From contig CAJTEN010000001.1 of the NCBI GenBank assembly GCA_910575245.1, positions 248,001 to 312,000 on the forward strand: a stretch of DNA of 64,000 nucleotides, in the 5' to 3' direction. A program made the translations under genes and the position numbers. The stretch is from Clostridia bacterium. GTDB lineage: Bacteria > Bacillota > Clostridia > Lachnospirales > Lachnospiraceae. Positions 24,394 to 31,948 of the stretch are shown piece after piece (within the stretch, counting starts at the first letter, position 1; every line of letters begins with the position of its first letter). The notes beneath the pieces are model-generated. The model did not search any database and was not told the origin of the DNA. It was given only the letters and a program-made list of their open reading frames with translations.

Positions 24394-25446
24394 TCACCCA
24401 ATCATCTCCCAGCTCAGCGGCATTCCTTTCTTCAGGGCATATTTCGCCTTTTTTCCCAGAACTTCTTCATAATACATGGTGTGAAGTCCGTTGCCGGGGC
24501 GGATGGAGCGTATATTGCCGGGAGAGAGGATACCTCCTGCCGGAATATCTTCCACGACGAAAAGAGAGCGGGAGCCTTCGTGTTCCAGCTTCTGCGCATC
24601 GGTCAGCACATATTCGCTGCTGCCAAGCGCCCTTTCCAGGATACGGATCTGTTCTGTCATCTGGCGGAATTCTTCCGGTTCCATGGAGAAGGCTCCGTCC
24701 GGCCCGCCGTCCGAACGGCGCAGCGTAAGATGTTTTTCCACCATTTTGGCGCCCAGAGGGATAGCGCCTGCGGAGACGATGGTTCCCATGGTGTGGTCAG
24801 AGATTCCGGCCAGACAGTCGTAGGTCTTGGCCAGAGTCGGTATGACGTTCAGGTTCACTGCCTCATAGGGAGTGGGATAGGAGGAAACACATTTTAACAA
24901 GATCACATCTTCGCTTCCTTCCTGCTTACAGACAGCCAGCGCCCGCTCGATATCCTCCGGATAAGCGATGCCGGTGGCGAAGATCATAGGCTTATGCAGA
25001 CGGGCGATCTTGCGGATCAGGGGAATATCGTTGATTTCGTAGGAGGCGATTTTGTAGGCGGGAACGTTCATTTCTTCCAGAAAATCCACGGAGGTGAAGT
25101 CGAAGGGGGAAGAGAAACATTCCAGCCCCAGCTTATTCGCCTCTTCTTTGAGCTTAGGCTGCCATTCCCAGGGGGTGTAAGCCTCCTGATAGAGCTTATA
25201 AAGTGTGGTGCCGTCCCAGATGGTTCCCTCATTGATCTGGAAGCATTCGTCATCGCAGTCAAGGGTGATGGAATCCGCCGTGTAGGTCTGGAGCTTTACC
25301 GCATCCGCCCCGGCTTCTTTGGCGGCATGGATAATTTCCAATGCCCGGTTGTAATCCTGGTTATGGTTGGCAGAGATTTCCGCCACGATAAAGGCGGGAG
25401 ACTCTGCGGATATGGTTTTGTTTCCTATTTTGAAAGATTTATTCAT
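24394..25446 (-). CDS. pseI: Pseudaminic acid synthase, PseI
   Basis: NeuB-type enzyme condensing phosphoenolpyruvate with the PseG product to give pseudaminic acid. 350 residues: TIM barrel with FIVAEISANHNQDYNRALEI, DAVKLQTYTADSITLD, CFSSPFDFTSVDFLEE and PAYKIASYE, then KCVSSYPTPYEAVNL and GISDHTMG, and a C-terminal SAF (antifreeze-like) domain from about residue 290 (RSLFVVEDIPAGGILSPGNI). It has the short linker and residues expected of PseI rather than NeuB, but that distinction is by eye. Encoded against pseF, in line with the downstream decarboxylase gene. Confidence 0.93.
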   Translation of the reverse strand: MNKSFKIGNKTISAESPAFIVAEISANHNQDYNRALEIIHAAKEAGADAVKLQTYTADSITLDCDDECFQINEGTIWDGTTLYKLYQEAYTPWEWQPKLKEEANKLGLECFSSPFDFTSVDFLEEMNVPAYKIASYEINDIPLIRKIARLHKPMIFATGIAYPEDIERALAVCKQEGSEDVILLKCVSSYPTPYEAVNLNVIPTLAKTYDCLAGISDHTMGTIVSAGAIPLGAKMVEKHLTLRRSDGGPDGAFSMEPEEFRQMTEQIRILERALGSSEYVLTDAQKLEHEGSRSLFVVEDIPAGGILSPGNIRSIRPGNGLHTMYYEEVLGKKAKYALKKGMPLSWEMIG

Positions 25447-25496
25447 GGGATGGCTCCTTTTTACTTGTAATATGAAAGCTATTCTGCCTGAATGAT

Positions 25497-26699
25497 CTAC
25501 CAGTAATTTTTCTGAAGAAATTCGTCATTTCCCCAGGGGGCTCTTGCGGTAAAGAAGCTTCCGTCTTCCTTCTCGATGATAACTGCCGGAAAATAGTGGA
25601 TAAAAAGCGGATTCAGGCACATGGTATAGCCGCCGGCAGTATCGTAGATGATCTTATCTCCCGGAATGAGTGCCGCATCGTCCACAAGTTCAAAAAGCCT
25701 GTCGTATTCCATGCAGGTGGCTCCGCAGATCCACTGGGAGCCTTCCTTTGGCCGGATGTTTTTGTCACTGCAGTATTCGATATGGTGGGGATAGACATGC
25801 CTGGTGACAAGTGGGTTCAGATTCACGCGGCTGCCGTCGGTGACAATAAATTTCCGGCCCCGGATGTCTTTGACATCCAGTACCTGCGTCTCAAAGGTAG
25901 TCGCCCGGGAGATCAGCGATACGCCGGGTTCGGCGATCAGGGTGGTTTGTTCCCGGTCAAAATAAGTGCCCAGTACGCGGCAGATTTCCTTGAAATAATC
26001 CCGGTAATCAGGCTTGTCGCTGCGGCCTCCGAAGTAGCCGCCTCCCATATCCACATAAGCGAGGGACAGGCCGTATTCCTGTGCGATACGGACAGCCATG
26101 CCGGCCAGCGCACCGTAAACCTGCACGGTCCGGGACTGGGTGGAAGAATGCAGGTGCAGCCCGGCCACTTTCACATTGGGAAGGGCGGAAAGCCTTTTGA
26201 TGGCGGCTTCCAGGACACCGTTTTCGAAGCAGTATCCGAAACGGCCGCCCTCGGCTTCCACCAGCTCTTCGCCAGGACAGAGGGACGCGATGTCACAGTT
26301 AACCCGAAGCCCTGCGGAAAATTCCCTGGCCGGGTAGAGAGCGCTGAGCTCCTCCATCCAGGTAAGCTCCTGGGAGGAATCCAGATTCACATATCCCCCG
26401 GCGATGAGGACGGCTTCGAAGATCTTTTTGTCCTTAATGGGACCGTTATAGATGATATTTCTGCCCGGGTATCCGAGACGGTGCGCCAGGCCGTACTCTT
26501 CGGCGGAAACCACTTCGGCATAAAATCCCTGTGTCCTGAGATAAGAAAGAAGCCAGGGCAGGGAGTTGGTCTTAAAAGAGTACCCCATAACGAAGTTACC
26601 CCAGTTTTCCGTAAGTGAATCCCGGAGGAGCCCGATGTCGTACAGCAGTTCTTTTTCTTTGATCCTGTAAAAAGGATATTGTGCCGGTATCGTATTCAT
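25497..26699 (-). CDS. Fold-type III PLP-dependent decarboxylase (diaminopimelate/ornithine decarboxylase-like)
   Basis: 400 residues, alanine-racemase-like barrel plus beta domain. Seen: PLP Lys-43 in MGYSFKTN, GLHLHSSTQ, the PLP-phosphate glycine stretch DMGGGYFGG, LIAEPG, and the C-terminal substrate site GATCMEYDRL with Cys-xx-x-Asp, then YDTAGGY. It decarboxylates an amino acid of unknown identity. 50 bp upstream of pseI on the same strand, so co-transcribed. With the nearby ATP-grasp enzyme it suggests a side chain amine made for the glycan; free amino acid metabolism is the alternative. Confidence 0.85.
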   Translation of the reverse strand: MNTIPAQYPFYRIKEKELLYDIGLLRDSLTENWGNFVMGYSFKTNSLPWLLSYLRTQGFYAEVVSAEEYGLAHRLGYPGRNIIYNGPIKDKKIFEAVLIAGGYVNLDSSQELTWMEELSALYPAREFSAGLRVNCDIASLCPGEELVEAEGGRFGYCFENGVLEAAIKRLSALPNVKVAGLHLHSSTQSRTVQVYGALAGMAVRIAQEYGLSLAYVDMGGGYFGGRSDKPDYRDYFKEICRVLGTYFDREQTTLIAEPGVSLISRATTFETQVLDVKDIRGRKFIVTDGSRVNLNPLVTRHVYPHHIEYCSDKNIRPKEGSQWICGATCMEYDRLFELVDDAALIPGDKIIYDTAGGYTMCLNPLFIHYFPAVIIEKEDGSFFTARAPWGNDEFLQKNYW

Positions 26700-26753
26700 G
26701 GTTGAAAATCTCCTGTGTCCGATTCGCGTCAGTTTATATAAATATAATATCTG

Positions 26754-26790
26754 TCATGTCAGGCGCGTCCGGCTTAACTTAATGACATTG
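26754..26790. mobile_element. Solo end of the palindromic element (copy F)
   Basis: 37 bp matching, in reverse orientation, the first 37 bp of the full elements: inner part TCATGTCAGGCGCGTCCGG then the terminus CTTAACTTAATGACATTG. The remainder of the element is missing. It is followed by a GGCCGCTCATAGTAAC motif. Remnant of an old insertion or deletion between genes reading apart. Confidence 0.75.
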
Positions 26791-26856
26791 ATTCATGGAC
26801 TGGCCGCTCATAGTAACTTTATCTTACTCTATTTCGCAGCAGGTGACAAATAAAAT

Positions 26857-26886
26857 TTGCAATAGGCATACAGGATGCTATATTAT
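26857..26886 (+). promoter_or_regulatory. Candidate promoter for the MNT/HEPN pair
   Basis: TTGCAA (26857-26862) and TATTAT (26881-26886) spaced by 18 bp, about 44 bp before the start codon. The -35 region reads ATTTGCAATAGGC, identical to that of the ABC exporter promoter at 28503. Confidence 0.5.
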
Positions 26887-26929
26887 AACTATGAACTAAG
26901 AAATCTATTTTTCAAGCAGGGGCGGGGAT

Positions 26930-27223
26930 ATGCGGGAAACAGGGATAAAATTGGCTGTCATACAGGAAATCTGTGAACTGGCACAGAAACATCAGATAGA
27001 AAAGGTGATCTTGTTCGGTTCCCGGGCCCGCGGGGATTATAAGCGGGCAAGCGATATCGACCTTGCCGTGAAAGGCGGGAATATCTCACGGTTTGCGCTG
27101 GATGTGGAAGAAGAGACGTCCACGCCGTTAAAATACGACGTAGTAAATCTGGACAGAACCGTGCAGGATGCCTTGCGGGAGTGTATTGAAAAGGAAGGGA
27201 TCGTTCTATATGAAAAAATTTGA
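26930..27223 (+). CDS. MNT-type minimal nucleotidyltransferase
   Basis: 97 residues with the nucleotidyltransferase signature ILFGSRARGDYKRASDIDLAV, containing GS and the DxD metal-binding pair. Members of this family pair with HEPN proteins as toxin-antitoxin modules, in which the MNT protein modifies (AMPylates) the HEPN toxin. Start ATG 26930 follows GGGGCGGGG. Its stop overlaps the start of the HEPN fragment by 14 bp. Not obviously related to glycan synthesis; likely a passenger. Confidence 0.88.
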   Translation: MRETGIKLAVIQEICELAQKHQIEKVILFGSRARGDYKRASDIDLAVKGGNISRFALDVEEETSTPLKYDVVNLDRTVQDALRECIEKEGIVLYEKI

Positions 27224-27362
27224 TAACTATATTACCCATCTGCGCGTGCTGGAACGGGCAGATCAGGAAAAGCTGGACAATGAATTTATCATCAGCGGAA
27301 TCATAGATAAATTCTCAATTCAGTTTGAACTGGGGTGGAAGATGCTGAAGGAACTGTTTTGA
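27210..27362 (+). pseudogene. HEPN / nucleotidyltransferase substrate-binding protein, truncated
   Basis: 50 residues from ATG 27210: KKFDNYITHLRVLERADQE, then FSIQFELGWKMLKELF and a TGA stop. This is the N-terminal part of the HI0074-type helical family, which is normally about 130 residues and carries its conserved Arg/His residues after this point. The rest is absent: coding for the next GT starts 51 bp later. So the toxin partner is most likely inactive, leaving the MNT gene orphaned. Confidence 0.75.
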
Positions 27363-27413
27363 AAACGCTGTAATCATGCAGCAGGAGAGCCATAAGAAAG
27401 AAGCGGTCAGACC

Positions 27414-28487
27414 ATGAAAGATAGAATTTACGTATGCCATACTTATTATCATGTATATGTAACATGTTTAAAGGAGCTTGCGCTTCCGGCAGGGCAGCGG
27501 GGCAGGGCGACGCTGGTACTCAGCACGATGTCAAATGACTTCGGAAATCTGCGGAAGCGTGCACAAGCCTGTTCTCTTTTTGAAGAAGTGGTGATGTTCG
27601 ATGAAAAAGAAGATACCTTTTTCCCCAAGCTGCAGAAATACCACACAGACAGGGGCAATCTGCTGCTGAATATGCTTGCGCGCATGAAATATACAAAGAT
27701 GTTCGGCAGGCTGGAAAAAGAATATATACCGGTGGACTTTGGGCAGTATCGGGATATCTATGTGTTCTGCGATTCCGATCCGATCGGATATTATCTGAAT
27801 TATGCCAGAATACATTATCATGCGGTGGAGGACGGGCTGAACTGCATTCAGTATTATGATACCGCCCGCTATGATAACCGGGGGCATTTCGGCCTGAAGG
27901 CATGGATGGCGGCACATAATCTGATTTTTATCCAGAACGGCTACAGTAAATATTGTCTCGATATGGAGGTCAATGATAAGAGCGTTCTGCGCTATCCGTG
28001 CAGAAAATATATCGAAGAGCCGCGGGCGAAGCTGACAGAGCGGCTGACGGAGGAGGATAAGGAGGTTCTGATCCGTCTTTTTATCGAGAATCCGGAAGAA
28101 CTGTGCAGACAGCTTAAGGACGGTGCGGAGGATAAGATACTGGTTCTGTCGGAACCACTCTGTGACCTGACGGTCAGGAAGCAGATTTTTACGGATATTA
28201 TCAGGGAATACGGGGTGACAGGCGGCAGAAGAGGGCAGATACTGATTAAACCGCATCCGAGAGACGTGCTGGATTACAGAAAAGAATTTCCGGAGCATAT
28301 TGTGCTTGACGGTATGTTCCCCATGGAAATTCTGAATTTCATACCGGGCCTTCGGTTTCGGCGGGTAGTCTCGGTATTTACCGTTCCCAGCGCGATCGCG
28401 TTTGCGGAGGATGTGGTGTTCCTCGGAGAAGACTTTATGGACAAGTATGAGGCGCCGGAGCTGCACAGGCAGAATGAGCAGATTTAG
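27414..28487 (+). CDS. GT52-like glycosyltransferase, candidate sialyl/pseudaminyl-transferase
   Basis: 357 residues, GT-B-like. N-terminal RIYVCHTYYHVYVTCLKEL is like the start of lipooligosaccharide sialyltransferases (GT52); the middle has YVFCDSDPIGYYLNYARIHYHAVEDG (acid-rich, EDG) and the C-terminal half has ILIKPHPRDVLDYRKEF, FPMEILNF and VFTVPSAIAFA, the HP and S-S/T type motifs used for CMP-nonulosonate binding. Directly following a complete CMP-Pse pathway, it is the best candidate for the enzyme adding pseudaminic acid. Family call by motif, donor by context. ATG 27414 has only weak RBS. Confidence 0.65.
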   Translation: MKDRIYVCHTYYHVYVTCLKELALPAGQRGRATLVLSTMSNDFGNLRKRAQACSLFEEVVMFDEKEDTFFPKLQKYHTDRGNLLLNMLARMKYTKMFGRLEKEYIPVDFGQYRDIYVFCDSDPIGYYLNYARIHYHAVEDGLNCIQYYDTARYDNRGHFGLKAWMAAHNLIFIQNGYSKYCLDMEVNDKSVLRYPCRKYIEEPRAKLTERLTEEDKEVLIRLFIENPEELCRQLKDGAEDKILVLSEPLCDLTVRKQIFTDIIREYGVTGGRRGQILIKPHPRDVLDYRKEFPEHIVLDGMFPMEILNFIPGLRFRRVVSVFTVPSAIAFAEDVVFLGEDFMDKYEAPELHRQNEQI

Positions 28488-28503
28488 GGCAGCGGACGAG
28501 TAT

Positions 28504-28533
28504 TTGCAATAGGCTGGTATATTGTGGTAGAAT
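28504..28533 (+). promoter_or_regulatory. Candidate promoter for the ABC exporter gene
   Basis: TTGCAA (28504-28509) and TAGAAT (28528-28533) with 18-bp spacing. The ATTTGCAATAGGC sequence around the -35 box repeats that upstream of the MNT gene (26856). A start near 28540 would place the recurrent leader in the 5-prime untranslated region. Confidence 0.5.
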
Positions 28534-28542
28534 AGAGAATGT

Positions 28543-28589
28543 TTTGCATGGAACGTCTGGATAGAGGCAGACATGGAGGTGCAAGTGTG
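28543..28589 (+). promoter_or_regulatory. Recurrent leader sequence, copy 2 (upstream of ABC exporter)
   Basis: Reads TTGCATGGAACG, then GAGGCAGACATGGAGGTGCA and AGTGTG, where GTG is the start codon. The last 20 bp match the pseG leader almost exactly; the first part, GAATAGAGAATGTTTTGCAT, matches the region before gtrA. The GGAGGT here sets the ABC gene start at GTG 28587. Confidence 0.55.
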
Positions 28590-30338
28590 ATTAAGATATA
28601 TGAGAAGTTAATAGTCCTGCTGGACCGTCAGCAGAAACAGAAGATGATACTGCTCGTCTTTCTGATGCTGATCGGCGGTGTGCTGGAGACGCTGGGGGTT
28701 TCCATGGTCCTGCCGGTCATGAATGTGGTCCTGGAGGAGGATGCTATAGCCAAACATGAGTATCTGCAGGTGATCTGCAGGATCTTCCATGTGGATAACA
28801 GCAATGATCTGACCATACTTGTCATGATTGGCCTGGTTCTTGTGTTTGTGGTCAAGAATGTTTTCCTGTTTTTCCAGCAGAAGGTGCAGCTTAGGTTTGT
28901 CTATACGAATCAGTTCGCCACATCCAGAAGGATGATGATTAATTTTATGCAACGGCCCTACGAGTACTATCTCAATGCGGACACGGCGGTGATCCAGAGA
29001 AGCATCACATCGGACGTAAACAATATGTATGGCCTGATCCTGTCGCTGTTACAGCTGATCAGTGAGGGAATCGTTTTCGTCTGCCTTGCGGTGGCCAGCC
29101 TGGTGACAGATGTGTGGATGAGCCTTACGGTCACGGCACTGTTAGTCGTTGCGCTTCTGGTGATCAAGTGTATCCTGAAGCCCATTATGCGCAAAGCCGG
29201 GGAGGAGAATCAGGAATTTTACAGCGGGTTATATAAATGGATCGATCAGTCGGTCATGGGAATCAAGGAGATCAAGATTGCCCGGAAAGAGAATTACTTT
29301 ATCAATGAATATTCGAAATGCGGAGCGGGATATGTCAGTGCCGTCCAGCGGTATAATCTGTACAACGCGACACCCAGGCTGCTGATTGAGACACTGGCGA
29401 TCGCAGGTATGATCCTGTATCTGCTGGTACAGCTTCTGCACGGAACCGCGGCGGCGGACATTGTGCCTCAGCTGGGTGTACTGGCAGTTGCGGCCATGCG
29501 GCTGATTCCCTGCGCGAACAGGATCAACAATCATCTGACATCGATTTCCTACTTCGAGCCGTTCTTTATGGGTGTGAGCGATAATCTGCAGGATGAGATA
29601 CGGGATGAAAATGTGGATTACAGTGCGGAAGCTTATCAGAAGAAAATTGACGTAGAGAAGCTGGATGTCAGGAAAGAGATTACGCTTAAGGATATTACGT
29701 ATCGATACCCGAATTCGGAGGTGCTGATTTTCGACCATGCTGATATGGCGATTCCGGTGGGAAACGCAGTGGGAATCGTGGGAACCTCCGGAGCAGGCAA
29801 GACCACGATCGTGGATATTCTGCTGGGGCTTCTGCAGCTTACGGCAGGCAGTATTCTGGCAGACGGCGTGGAAGTAAGAGAGCATTATGCTTCATGGCTG
29901 AAGAATATCGGCTATATTCCGCAGACAATTTTCATGATAGATTCCACCATCCGTAAGAATGTGGCATTCGGATATCCGGACGAGGATATCGATGATGACA
30001 AGGTCTGGGAAGCCCTGCGGGAGGCGCAGCTCGATGAGTTCGTCAGGGGACTGCCGGAAGGACTTGACACGAGTATCGGTGAGCGGGGGATCCGCATATC
30101 CGGCGGCCAGAGACAGCGTATCGGTATTGCCAGGGCTCTTTTCGAAGACCCGGAGGTACTGGTGCTGGATGAGGCCACTTCTGCGCTGGACAATGAGACG
30201 GAGGCGGCGATTATGGAGTCCATCAACAGACTGCACGGGCGTAAGACACTGATCATTATCGCGCACAGGCTGCAGACGATCGAGAAATGTGATATGGTGT
30301 ACAGAGTTGTGGACGGTAAAATAGTTCCTGAGAAGTGA
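28587..30338 (+). CDS. ABC transporter, fused permease-ATPase (MsbA/PglK-like lipid-linked oligosaccharide exporter)
   Basis: 583 residues. Six hydrophobic helices in the first 330 residues (for example MILLVFLMLIGGVLETLGVS), then an ATPase domain with Walker A GTSGAGKTTIVD, Q-loop YIPQ, signature SGGQRQRIGIARAL, Walker B VLVLDEATSAL and the switch His in IIAHRLQT. The architecture equals PglK/WlaB/MsbA exporters that flip lipid-linked glycans across the membrane. A frame opens upstream at 28539, but GGAGGT lies 6 nt before GTG 28587. Substrate is inferred from the locus. Confidence 0.88.
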   Translation: MIKIYEKLIVLLDRQQKQKMILLVFLMLIGGVLETLGVSMVLPVMNVVLEEDAIAKHEYLQVICRIFHVDNSNDLTILVMIGLVLVFVVKNVFLFFQQKVQLRFVYTNQFATSRRMMINFMQRPYEYYLNADTAVIQRSITSDVNNMYGLILSLLQLISEGIVFVCLAVASLVTDVWMSLTVTALLVVALLVIKCILKPIMRKAGEENQEFYSGLYKWIDQSVMGIKEIKIARKENYFINEYSKCGAGYVSAVQRYNLYNATPRLLIETLAIAGMILYLLVQLLHGTAAADIVPQLGVLAVAAMRLIPCANRINNHLTSISYFEPFFMGVSDNLQDEIRDENVDYSAEAYQKKIDVEKLDVRKEITLKDITYRYPNSEVLIFDHADMAIPVGNAVGIVGTSGAGKTTIVDILLGLLQLTAGSILADGVEVREHYASWLKNIGYIPQTIFMIDSTIRKNVAFGYPDEDIDDDKVWEALREAQLDEFVRGLPEGLDTSIGERGIRISGGQRQRIGIARALFEDPEVLVLDEATSALDNETEAAIMESINRLHGRKTLIIIAHRLQTIEKCDMVYRVVDGKIVPEK

Positions 30339-30374
30339 GAGGTTAAATGTTAAATATGGAAAGAATATATGTTT

Positions 30375-30420
30375 TTTGCATGGGCATTTGTGTCCGGAGA
30401 GACAGGGAGGTGTGGGCATG
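30375..30420 (+). promoter_or_regulatory. Recurrent leader sequence, copy 3 (upstream of gtrA)
   Basis: Reads TTTTGCATGGGCATTTGTGT, then CCGGAGAGACAGGGAGGTGT and GGGCATG. It shares CATGGGnATTTGTGTC with the pseG leader and GAATAnnnnATGTTTT-TGCATGG with the ABC leader. GGGAGGTG is the ribosome binding site of gtrA. Confidence 0.5.
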
Positions 30421-30846
30421 AAGAAATTATGGGATTTTGCCTGGGGCATGTACAGGAAGTATGAGGAAGGGATCAATTATCTGATTTTTGGATTTCTGGC
30501 TTTTGTGCTGAACTATGTGCTGTATTTTCTGTTTTCATCTGCGATGCAGATGCATTATATGGCGGCGACGGCGCTTTCCTGGGTGCTGACGGTGGTGTTC
30601 GCTTACTGGACCAACCGGACATTTGTATTTAAGAGTAAGAATAAGGATGCGCAGTCTCTGGGCAAAGAGTTTCTGTCTTTTATCGGGGCCAGGGTGGCGA
30701 CGGAAGTGCTGGAGCTGGCGCTTATGTTTCTGATGGTTGACTGTGTGGATTTGAACGAATACCTCTCCAAATTTGCCTGTCAGGTCATCGTGATCGTGGC
30801 AAATTATTTTCTGAGCAAGCTTTGGATCTTTAAGGAGAAAAAGTAA
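30418..30846 (+). CDS. GtrA-family membrane protein
   Basis: 142 residues, four hydrophobic segments (LIFGFLAFVLNYVLYFLF; ALSWVLTVVFAYWTNRTFVF; FIGARVATEVLELALMFLMV; CQVIVIVANYFLSKLWIF). The AYWTNRTFVFKS and NYFLSKLWIFKEKK motifs are typical of GtrA, thought to flip undecaprenyl-phosphate-sugars for outside glycosylation. It works with a GtrB-type synthase; one is encoded at 37743. ATG 30418 is chosen for the GGGAGGTG site; an upstream ATG at 30376 is in the leader. Confidence 0.9.
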   Translation: MKKLWDFAWGMYRKYEEGINYLIFGFLAFVLNYVLYFLFSSAMQMHYMAATALSWVLTVVFAYWTNRTFVFKSKNKDAQSLGKEFLSFIGARVATEVLELALMFLMVDCVDLNEYLSKFACQVIVIVANYFLSKLWIFKEKK

Positions 30847-30859
30847 GGAGAACCGCTTT

Positions 30860-31939
30860 ATGAAAGCAAAGCGCCAGGCAAATTTTGAACTGCTGCGTAT
30901 TGTGGCGATGATGATGATCATTGTCCTGCATTATCTGAATAAAGGGGATCTGCTGGCGGCATATACGACAGACCGTTCTGCAGTTAATTATGCCGCGCAT
31001 CTGACAGAGGCCTTCTGCATTGTGGCGGTTAACTGTTATGTGCTGCTTGGCGGATATTTTCTGGTGGAGTCTGTCTGGAAACCGGGGCGCGTAGTGTCTC
31101 TGGCGGCGCAGATTCTTTTTTATTCTGTGCTGATTCCGGTAGTTTTAATCTGTGCCGGTGTGGTTTCTGCACAGGAGCTGTCGGTGTATGACTGGCTGGG
31201 CTTTGTACTGCCTGTGGAGACGGAGCATTACTGGTTCGCCACGGCCTATTTGGTTATGTATGCGTTTGCACCTTTTTTGGCGGAGGGGGTCAGGCGGGTG
31301 GAAAAGAGAACGCTGCAGATTGTGATCGGTATTTTGGTGCTATATTTCTCCGTGTGGAAATCGGTTCTGCCGGTGCGGCTTGCCACAGACCGCTATGGAT
31401 ATGATTTCGGCTGGTTTCTGTGTCTGTTTCTGATTGCGGCGTATATCAGGCTGTACGGCCTTCCTAAGCTGGAACGGAGAAGGAATGCGGTGTTGCTGTA
31501 TGTGGGCATGAGCCTTGGAATTTTTCTGTTGACGGCGGCGGCCGCTGTGGCGGCAGGAAAGGTGACGGCTCTGGAATATTATATGGATATGCCCACGACG
31601 TATAATCATATTCTGTGTTTTGCCGGCGCAATAGGGCTTTTTATGATATGTAAGGATACCAGGCTGCCGGAGGGCAGAGCGGCGGCGGTGATCAGAGGGC
31701 TTGCACCGTATACTTTCGGAGTCTATCTTGTCCATGAGCATCTGCTGGTCAGGTATGCATGGATGCAGTGGCTTGGGGTGGATTATGTGAGGGGAAGCTG
31801 GCTGTTCGTGCCGCATATGACCGGGTGTGTGCTGCTTATCTATGCGACGGGGACAGCGGTGGATTATGTGCGGCAGAAGCTTTTTGACGGTGTCAGAAAG
31901 AGGTTTCGTGCAAACGGCAGCTGGCCGGGAACGCAATAA
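30860..31939 (+). CDS. Acyltransferase-3 family membrane protein
   Basis: 359 residues, about ten hydrophobic helices. The N-terminus ANFELLRIVAMMMIIVLHYL, with the catalytic-type RxxAxxxVxxxH arrangement, and YWFATAYLVMYAFAPFL plus PYTFGVYLVHEHLLVRY near the end are hallmarks of the family, which moves acetyl or succinyl groups to exported glycans. Start ATG 30860 follows AAGGAG. It lies in one operon with gtrA and the following membrane protein. Confidence 0.88.
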   Translation: MKAKRQANFELLRIVAMMMIIVLHYLNKGDLLAAYTTDRSAVNYAAHLTEAFCIVAVNCYVLLGGYFLVESVWKPGRVVSLAAQILFYSVLIPVVLICAGVVSAQELSVYDWLGFVLPVETEHYWFATAYLVMYAFAPFLAEGVRRVEKRTLQIVIGILVLYFSVWKSVLPVRLATDRYGYDFGWFLCLFLIAAYIRLYGLPKLERRRNAVLLYVGMSLGIFLLTAAAAVAAGKVTALEYYMDMPTTYNHILCFAGAIGLFMICKDTRLPEGRAAAVIRGLAPYTFGVYLVHEHLLVRYAWMQWLGVDYVRGSWLFVPHMTGCVLLIYATGTAVDYVRQKLFDGVRKRFRANGSWPGTQ

Positions 31940-31948
31940 AAGAAAGAA

